Shown piece by piece: positions 58,701 through 64,000 of a stretch of DNA of 64,000 nucleotides. Both the position numbers and the translations under genes were made by a program. Positions within the stretch are counted from its first letter, which is position 1, and each line of letters opens with the position of its first letter. A model generated the notes under the pieces. That model had not been told where the DNA came from. It made no database searches and was given only the letters and a program-made list of their open reading frames with translations. The stretch comes from Fistularia commersonii (lineage: Eukaryota > Chordata > Actinopteri > Syngnathiformes > Fistulariidae): assembly GCA_037954325.1 (NCBI GenBank), contig JBBMNZ010000001.1, positions 5,018,874 to 5,082,873 on the forward strand. The letters run 5' to 3'.

Positions 58701-60630
58701 TCGAAATCGGACGGAAGCTACATTAAGGCCTCATAGGGGCAGCAGCAAAAACATATGACTTGTTACATGGCATGGACAGTGGTGGAGGAACAGGAAAAGG
58801 GGCAGAATCGAGGGGGGGGGTCAAAGTTCAGTGGGAGGCTGTGACCAATGGAACGTTTGTTTAACGACCAGAACCAGAAAGGACACAATGATTGAAAAAA
58901 AAAAATCCCCCAGTTTGAAATCTTTTGTTGAGAAAACACATCACTCCGTGTCACTCTTGAGCACCATCTGTTGCTCCATGGTTGTCTTTCCCAAAGTAGC
59001 CATGCAACGCAACCCAGAGTTCTCCAACATGGTGCCTGATGTCCAGGCTGATGAGGGACTTATGATGTAAGAACCTGAGGGTAGTTTGACATCTTTAGAT
59101 GTAACAACAGACCTCTATGAGACTGTTTCAGGAGGGGGGGGTGCTACTCTTATAGCCCAAACCCCCCTGAAGCAACGCCAGAAGTCACAGACATGCACTT
59201 TCAAAGAGTCTGACCTCTGAACTCCGCCAATGACTTTAATTATAGGGAAACGCTGGTAGTTTTCAATTCAGAGTCTAGGAGGTGAAAACTCTGAAAACAA
59301 TCCAACTAACAAAGCTAAGGGAAGGGACAAGTGTGTGTGCACACACTTGACTGAGTTTGCGTGACTGGTTGTTACAGTTCTAGTGAGAAGAGGGGGTGTC
59401 TTGTTAAGATGCGATTTCTTTGTTGTGCTAATATTTCAAATTGTTGTTTTACATTGCTGCTTACAGGATATCATTGGTGTTTTAATAGTCTCAGAGTAGA
59501 AATTGAGTTAGCCCACACTGCGTTCAAATGAGTTATGGAAATGAACAAAAATCTCTTTAATAGCTGGATTACTTTACAGCAAAGCTGTTTACATAGACAA
59601 GTTGCATCTATAGCTTTAGTAGTAGTACAGCTGACAGAAACATGGACTCCCTGGAGTTCACCTGCAGTGTGTGCGTGCTAGTGTTCAGCAATGGATAGCT
59701 GGGGGATGAAATCAGATCCCCAGGTGTGTGTGTGTCAAGGGTCAAACCACGACACACTGATCTGGAAGAGCTTTCAGCTCATCCCGGGACCAAACAGGAG
59801 GCCCCCAACCCTGCACCTGGAACCTTGGCAAAAGATAGACAGGCGACCTTCACAAGAATAACAGAACAAGAATTAAAAAAAATGTAACCATATCCACTGA
59901 GAACTTTAAAGTTCTTATCTTGGAATCAGCTTCCCCTATCTGAGCTTAATCAGGTTATCCTTCAGGTGAAAGCCAGCGGGTCTTGACTTGTTCTACACTT
60001 TCAATGCAACTGTCAGGAGCAAAACGACTTTTCACCATGCACCATGCAAAGAAGCAAAGCACCAAATCACAGAGACAATCAAAAGTCTGATTACTACCTG
60101 TAAATTACGCATCTGGGTCAGTAGTGGGATGTGAGGTGAACTAAGGCGTACATGTTACTATGTCACCTGACAATAATGCCTGTCTACGTGGCGAAACGGC
60201 CTCCGCCCTCTGCACGCGAGTCTCAACCTGTCTGACGCAGACAAACAGGAGGCGTCATCCAATCACAGCGGAGAACCAGGCGGCGTGACAACCATCTACT
60301 CAGGTGACAGGAAATCATTTTTGCAACTCCTGAAATCTTCCCAGGCTAAACTGCAAGGCGTGACATCGCCCCAAACCGGGAGGCACGGTCACTTTACCTG
60401 TTCTGCTCCTCGAGCTTCGCCAGCAACTCCACATCATCCGGACTGAGCTGCGCCGGCGAGGATGGCGAGAGGGCAGGTGACGACAGGGACGTGGAGGAAG
60501 AGGTGGCAGTGGTCTGCAGAGATGTGGGCGTGGCCACCTGGCTAGCCATCTGACTGACCGTGTGGGACACCGAGTTCTTCACCCATGAGAGAGTAGAACT
60601 CAGCTTACCAGCAACCTTGTCTGTCGCCAC
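34796..60630 (-). CDS. evi5: evi5, TBC-domain Rab-GAP with coiled coil; 5' end missing
   Basis: EVI5 is a centrosomal/endosomal TBC protein that binds Rab11 and stabilises EMI1. Nineteen coding exons, 5' to 3': 60398-60630, 51523-51712, 48542-48766, 48374-48448, 48136-48261, 47904-48047, 46916-47005, 46605-46702, 46125-46185, 45985-46038, 45062-45094, 43787-43945, 43041-43172, 42808-42948, 42363-42521, 41791-41937, 41503-41598, 38034-38129 and 34796-35086; 849 codons plus stop, every junction GT/AG and in phase. The order is Ser/Thr/Pro-rich N-region (LSPDDVELLAKLEEQNR), TBC domain, then a long coiled coil of VRLREAEA-type repeats, an acidic tail, and C-terminus STTV. The N-region (VATDKVAGKLSSTLSWVKNS) identifies EVI5 rather than EVI5L. 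The first coding exon lies right of the window or was not recognised. Confidence 0.95.
35678..36992 (+). mobile_element. hAT transposon remnant in evi5 last intron
   Basis: Perfect 10-base terminal inverted repeats ATGTCAAAGT (35678-35687) and ACTTTGACAT (36983-36992) sit next to AGGCCCGCGGGGCG, typical of fish hAT ends. Two plus-strand frames, broken by a frameshift near 36250, encode the transposase C-terminus: SAPSNLQMELIELQCKDTLR, then AAQTLSMFGSTYLCEQLLSL and LNKTSHGSRLSEEHFRSIL, the hAT dimerisation region. The N-terminal zinc finger and catalytic part are deleted. Confidence 0.85.
37769..37868 (+). repeat. (CA)n compound microsatellite
   Basis: About 100 bases of CA with a few extra A and CACG units, in the last evi5 intron. 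Confidence 0.95.
38034..46185 (-). CDS. evi5: evi5 coiled-coil exons
   Basis: Eleven exons from 46125-46185 down to 38034-38129 encode the heptad-rich coil. Recurrent submodules LQDELMSVRLREAEAQADL, LQEELIGVKLREAEALTGL, LERELVQARLKEAESHCAL and KEEVMAVRLREADNMAAM sit in separate exons of similar size (96-159 bases, multiples of three), suggesting ancestral exon duplication. A 33-base microexon (45062-45094, ESASLADRLIQ) joins the TBC-proximal coil to the rest. Confidence 0.93.
38130..41502 (-). other. evi5 intron, 3.4 kb
   Basis: GT arrays (38172-38224, 39121-39163), A runs, and the SINE/LINE tail at 41060-41135. The patch 38900-39100 is unique and GC-rich but has no splice-bounded frame matching EVI5. 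Confidence 0.55.
41060..41135 (+). repeat. L2/SINE-type 3' tail
   Basis: TAAGTCGCTTTGGATAAAAG followed by CGTCTGCCAAATGTAATGTA repeats is the 3' end shared by many fish L2 LINEs and the SINEs they mobilise. Confidence 0.65.
42024..42037 (-). promoter_or_regulatory. weak CTCF-like motif
   Basis: The minus strand reads CCACTAGAGGTCGC, one core mismatch from the CTCF consensus. It lies in an evi5 intron. Confidence 0.25.
43200..43520. promoter_or_regulatory. candidate enhancer in evi5 intron
   Basis: Unique, CpG-containing sequence between evi5 exons 43041-43172 and 43787-43945, dense in homeodomain/POU-like words (TTGCATTATTCACGG, TCATTGCATAG, ATGAATAATTCACGG) and with no repeats. Regulatory role for gfi1 is inferred: mammalian gfi1 has distal upstream elements on the EVI5 side. 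Confidence 0.35.
45224..45256 (+). repeat. (TGG)n microsatellite
   Basis: Eleven GGT/TGG triplets in an evi5 intron, followed by GGA-rich sequence. Confidence 0.9.
45747..45800 (+). repeat. (GGCA/GGCG)n tetranucleotide array
   Basis: About 13 units of GGCA or GGCG with one interruption, in the evi5 intron 5' of exon 45062-45094. Confidence 0.9.
46605..48766 (-). CDS. evi5: evi5 TBC (Rab-GAP) domain exons
   Basis: Exons 48542-48766, 48374-48448, 48136-48261, 47904-48047, 46916-47005 and 46605-46702. The domain starts at LVRKGIPHHFRAIVWQLLC. The arginine-finger motif IxxDxxR is present as IRRDIAR and the glutamine-finger motif YxQG as YCQG, so both catalytic residues are intact and GAP activity is plausible. 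SFHTSMYASSWFLTIFLTSF and GLEIVFRVGLAILQMNQTEL are further conserved blocks. Confidence 0.95.
48767..51522 (-). other. evi5 intron, 2.8 kb
   Basis: Mostly unique AT-balanced sequence with a degraded SINE at about 50395-50610. No exon is recognised. Confidence 0.5.
50395..50610 (-). repeat. degraded SINE, reverse orientation
   Basis: ATTAGTCTTCAATGGACCTA, TTTTTGGATTGTGAGTAGAA and ACCTGGGGAAAACACC follow the order of the reverse strand of the common teleost SINE body (cytosine-rich ends lost). A related fragment occurs at 54160-54240. Confidence 0.5.
52760..52945 (+). repeat. LINE 3'-end remnant (Rex/CR1-like)
   Basis: CAATTGCCCTTCGGGGACGA followed by ATAAAGTTTCTCTG is the usual 3' terminal sequence of fish Rex/CR1-like LINEs. 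A short internal duplication (TAAGTCGCTATGCTAACC twice, 52861-52898) is visible. Confidence 0.5.
53225..53370 (-). repeat. tRNA-derived SINE, reverse orientation
   Basis: On the minus strand: GGCAGGTCAGTGGTCTGCAC (A-box region), then GGTTCGACTTGG (B-box-like), then GGTTTCTCCCTCAGGTTC and CTTCCTCCCACAGTC, the order expected for a DANA/V-SINE-like head and body. Confidence 0.65.
55310..57140 (+). mobile_element. RTE-type LINE, internally deleted and frameshifted
   Basis: Plus-strand fragments follow the order of a fish RTE-clade non-LTR retrotransposon. The 5' leader has GTTGCGTCAGGAGGGCATCT; the endonuclease part contains LEIEGVMLNVVSGYAPQVG; the reverse transcriptase starts at 56088 with NYRGIKLMSHTIKLWERVVE and EQQYGFMPRKSTTDAVFALR; an FADDIVI-like catalytic box follows near 56576; and the 3' end is GGAGAAGAAGAAGAAG. 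Several stops and a deletion between about 55870 and 56050 make it inactive. It lies in an evi5 intron in opposite orientation to the gene. Confidence 0.85.
60398..60630 (-). CDS. evi5: evi5 N-terminal region exon
   Basis: Acceptor CATATAATTG...GCAG precedes Val of VATDKVAGKLSS; the exon ends in AG of a split Arg codon joined to 51523-51712. Its SerThrPro-rich stretch (ALSPSSPAQLSPDD) is a conserved EVI5 signature. An upstream exon is required for the start codon. Confidence 0.9.
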
Positions 60631-61947
60631 CTGCATATAATTGAGGAGAGGCACCTTTAGATTAAGCAATAACATTGTTGCGAACAATTCCGACAGCCTT
60701 TCTGTCTCAGCTCTAGCAGCTGTGTGAATACAGAGAAAATACTGACATCGCCTGTATTTGACAAGTGTGCTGGCCCATTTCATGAAGACTGTTTTTTTTT
60801 AACAGAATTTTGGGGAGTTTCTCAATGAAAGTAAGATTGGTTTTGAGTCATTTAAAAAAAAAAACAATTTACTGAAATACAAAAAAAGTTTGATTTTATG
60901 TTTTTTTTTTCAAATATACAGTCCAAACCTTTCCGGTAAAATAGACTGAACAGCTACAAGCCATCATGATATAAACAGTGGATTACTTTTCAAATGTACA
61001 AAGTAGTAACTAAAAGGCTACATCCCAATATATGAAATTCCGTATTTTAAATGAATAAATGAATGAATAAATAATCTCTTGCCAGAGTGAAGATACTTCA
61101 CAAACTTGTTTCAGTGTTTAAGTCTGAACACGTAGAAACAAGGACTTGAGGCAGTGATGATGATGACAATGAAAACAAAAGACACCCACATGCATCTCCT
61201 CAGTCATGATGTAAGCCTACGCTACGGGCCGGTCATGTGACTCCTCCAGGAAGGGAAATACATGACATCAGCTTGCATGCAGACTTTATTTCCTCAGCTG
61301 TCGGTTGCAGTGTGTAGCATGAAGTGACATTGTTCCTGAAACGAACTTTGCGTTTTCTTTGCACAACCTGGTTTAAATCTAAAATGCTAGCTGGAGATAC
61401 CCGTTGTATTCCCATGGGACAACGCAAAAGTCTGCTCAGCTTCTGAAATTTTATGTTAAGGGCTTTCTAGTCCTGCCAGAATGTCACAATGCTTTGTCGG
61501 TAACCTTTACTGGCGCGCAGCAGAAGTACTTCACAGCTTACTTCTCATTCAGTTTCACAGAGGAACAACCTGTTGAGCAAAAATATATTACCCTAGCCAT
61601 TGGAAATCAGCTGCTCAGTCTATTTCACCTCATGAAAAAGCCACTTTTAGCCAATAAAATAGCCATGAGAGGTGCCACCCTGACTTCTTACCTGCTGCTC
61701 CAAGCACTTCCAAAGTAATGGCGGTGAGCTGTGACATACTGCAGAGGACGTCCAGGATCAATTCCAAGGAGAACGCCTTCCAAATGGTAACCCTCTCTCC
61801 TCAAAGCTTACAGACGATTAAGCAGTGCAACCGTTCTGTGGTCATATGTTGCCCACACTGTCGAGAGGGGTCAAAGTTCCTCAAAGATAGGGCTTCTTTA
61901 AGTGTGCTGCTCAAATCAGTGCAAGGCAGGAAGTGCAACACTGTGCT

Positions 61948-61988
<41 letters not shown>

Positions 61989-62174
61989 GAGAAGTATGGA
62001 ATCAAATTCAACCTAAGCAGGAATCTATGGTATGTAGCGGCGATCACAGCGCCGTATAAGATGATGAGTCATTTCTTCAGAAACAATCAGGGCAAGAAAG
62101 TCATGAAGTCGGAAAAGGCAAACAAAAGGGTGGCGATAGCAGCCTGCTGCAGAGCGGACAGAAATTGCAGTCCG

Positions 62175-62266
<92 letters not shown>

Positions 62267-63728
62267 CTGACTTTCACTGTTAGCTACAGTCTGTTCTGAG
62301 ATGGAGAGAACACGTGGACACCAATCTTTTCCGTTCAACACCCTGTTCCTGCCTGACCACTGTGTGTGGAGTCGGGGAGGGGGGGGTCATATGCACCATA
62401 CAGTTAAACTAACAGCCACCTTCCTGTATGTCCAACATGGTGGCGGCCTCCAACAATGAATATCAGCCTGCAGAATCATTGGACTACAATACAAGCAGAT
62501 TCACTTAAACATGGAAATTAGAGCCTGATGCATTATTGACTGACACATCGGTCAACTAGCGTCAGCCGATCGACAGATCAGTCAAGCTTGCGTTGCCAAT
62601 CAAACTAATCAGTCTACTCACCTTGTTGATTGACGCATCAGTTAACTACCCGAGGGGATCAACACATAAGTCTATGCACTTGAGGAACCACTATCAGCCT
62701 TTCACTGATATAACTGATGTGTTGCGACAAGCTCTTCAACTTTTCCGTGTACTGTCATGGGAGTTTCAGCTCCAACTTCAACAGAAATCATTGACATGTC
62801 TACAAATACTGAGTTGAGAATGAAAATCAGTCATTTAAATCCTGTGTTGGGTTTGAAAACAACACTGACAGTGTTCGAGTGTTTGTCAATGGTTGGTTTA
62901 TGGTTAGTAAATAACTTAGAAATGGCAGGATCCAAATCAAACAGTCCACATCACACTTCTAGACGTTGCTATATCAGTGTTTCTACAACACTGGTGAGAC
63001 TAGTAGGCACAACCAACAGATCAGATTTTTGACCGATTAAATATTGATCTGGTTTCCAATCACAAAAATTAGAACCGGCACATCTGTCAGTAATAAAACC
63101 AACAATGATCATTTCAGCTCCTGATGAGCATGAATATGAATGAATGATCATTCCCTAACAATAAAAACAATTGCTACTGTATCCTAGCTTGTTGCGCCTC
63201 AATCAACAACCGCCGCCAACGGACCAATCGGATGGAAACCCAGCTATATTATATTGCATAACCCAAACAAGTGACAACGCATGTGAAACCACATGCCGTG
63301 ATCACATGTCCAAGATGGTCATCAACTCAAATAACAGGATCTGCAGCAGTCAGAGGTGACGTCCTTATCCTGAGTTCACGGTGTACATACTCATCAGCAC
63401 ATTTTCCACATTGGCAGCAGAGTGAGACTGCACCGAAAACCACCAAATGTCACCCTGATTAAGCCATTCAATGTGTTTTTGTTACGGGGAACACCTGAAC
63501 TGTGTGCTAAATAAAAGACATCTAATCTTCCTCTTGGCTGCATCAATCCAATTATACCGCTCCATTCCTTTAATTATGACATATTGAAGAAAAAAAGTAA
63601 TTATTATGTTTCTAAAATTCCAACTTATCCAACTCCTTTCATACAGGGGAGCCAGGCTGTCTACTCCCTCTGAAAGCAAAGAGGGGAATGTGAAGGAATG
63701 AGATCTTACAAAGAGTGCGCCCCCCCCA

Positions 63729-63787
<59 letters not shown>

Positions 63788-64000
63788 CACCCCCCACCCG
63801 TGTGAACGCCATGCAGAACTAAGTGCAAACAGTAGGGACGGCCGTCGACTGCAGACCAGGCTCTCTCTGAGTGCCTCGATCACGACGCGACCGCACTGGT
63901 ATTTTCAGGAAAACGTGGTGAAATCTCATTCATGACAGAGTGAACTGTCAAGAAATCGCCTTTCTACGACAAACCTGTCAAAAATCATCATACAATTTTT
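60631..64000 (-). other. evi5 5' intron (to window end)
   Basis: No recognisable exon. Contains a 34-base A run (61952-61985), a CA array of about 43 units (62176-62263) and another of about 26 units (63733-63784). The first coding exon of evi5 was not found here. Confidence 0.5.
62176..62263 (+). repeat. (CA)n microsatellite, about 43 units
   Basis: Uninterrupted CA array in the evi5 5' intron. Apparent Cys/Val and His/Thr frames over it are artefacts. Confidence 0.95.

Larger units (their letters stand above)
51713..60397 (-). other. evi5 long intron, 8.7 kb
   Basis: Holds a 25-base A run (52201-52225), an (ATA)n array (52695-52723), a LINE 3' end, SINE fragments, an (AG)n tract (54886-54922), the RTE-like LINE at 55310-57140 and a GC-rich patch with a perfect CRE (57300-57500). 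Otherwise AT-rich unique sequence without exons. Confidence 0.6.

Noticed and set aside
62025..62341. Open frames rich in Cys/Val or His/Thr (also at 23.1, 32.6-33.2, 37.7 and 63.5 kb)
   Set aside because: Pure translation of CA/GT microsatellites in several frames; no gene.
1..64000. tRNA, rRNA, CRISPR array, operon or bacterial mobile system
   Set aside because: None seen. The only tRNA-like sequences are the heads of diverged SINEs, and the genes are intron-split vertebrate genes.

Overview
This is nuclear DNA from a ray-finned fish, most likely a percomorph teleost. The genes are split by canonical GT/AG introns and encode vertebrate proteins. Introns are compact, dinucleotide (CA/GT) microsatellites are very dense, and the interspersed repeats (a tRNA-derived DANA/V-SINE-like family, Tc1/mariner and hAT remnants, an RTE-type LINE) are of teleost character. 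All gene names rest on my recollection of vertebrate protein families plus conserved gene order; no database search was run.

The gene order, left to right, is btbd8 (+, 3' end only), spo16/C1orf146 (+), glmn (-), gfi1 (-), evi5 (-, lacking its 5' end). Human chromosome 1p22 has the same neighbourhood, except that human RPAP2 lies between GLMN and GFI1 and nothing like it is recognisable here.

1-4.2 kb: last two coding exons of btbd8. 4.5-7.07 kb: complete five-exon spo16, a meiotic crossover gene. 6.99-14.7 kb: complete eighteen-coding-exon glmn, a RING/cullin-ligase inhibitor, running tail-to-tail with spo16 so that the two 3' UTRs appear to overlap. 14.7-28.1 kb: about 13 kb without a gene but with several GC-rich, low-repeat blocks that look like cis-regulatory DNA of the developmental regulator gfi1. 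28.1-31.4 kb: complete six-coding-exon gfi1 (SNAG domain, six C2H2 zinc fingers, 376 aa). 31.4-34.5 kb: gfi1 upstream region with a degenerate GT-rich minisatellite. 34.5-60.6 kb: nineteen coding exons of evi5 (TBC Rab-GAP domain, long coiled coil, PDZ-ligand C-terminus). 60.6-64 kb: evi5 5' intron.

The genes are not an operon. The clearest functional pairing is gfi1 with evi5: known mammalian gfi1 control elements lie upstream, towards evi5, so conserved-looking DNA in evi5 introns may serve gfi1. Good matches to the CTCF core motif sit near 4.4, 9.55, 17.05 and 28.6 kb, the last two in convergent orientation around the gfi1 downstream desert. I found no bacterial, phage, CRISPR or otherwise novel enzymatic system. 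The most interesting content is regulatory and structural.
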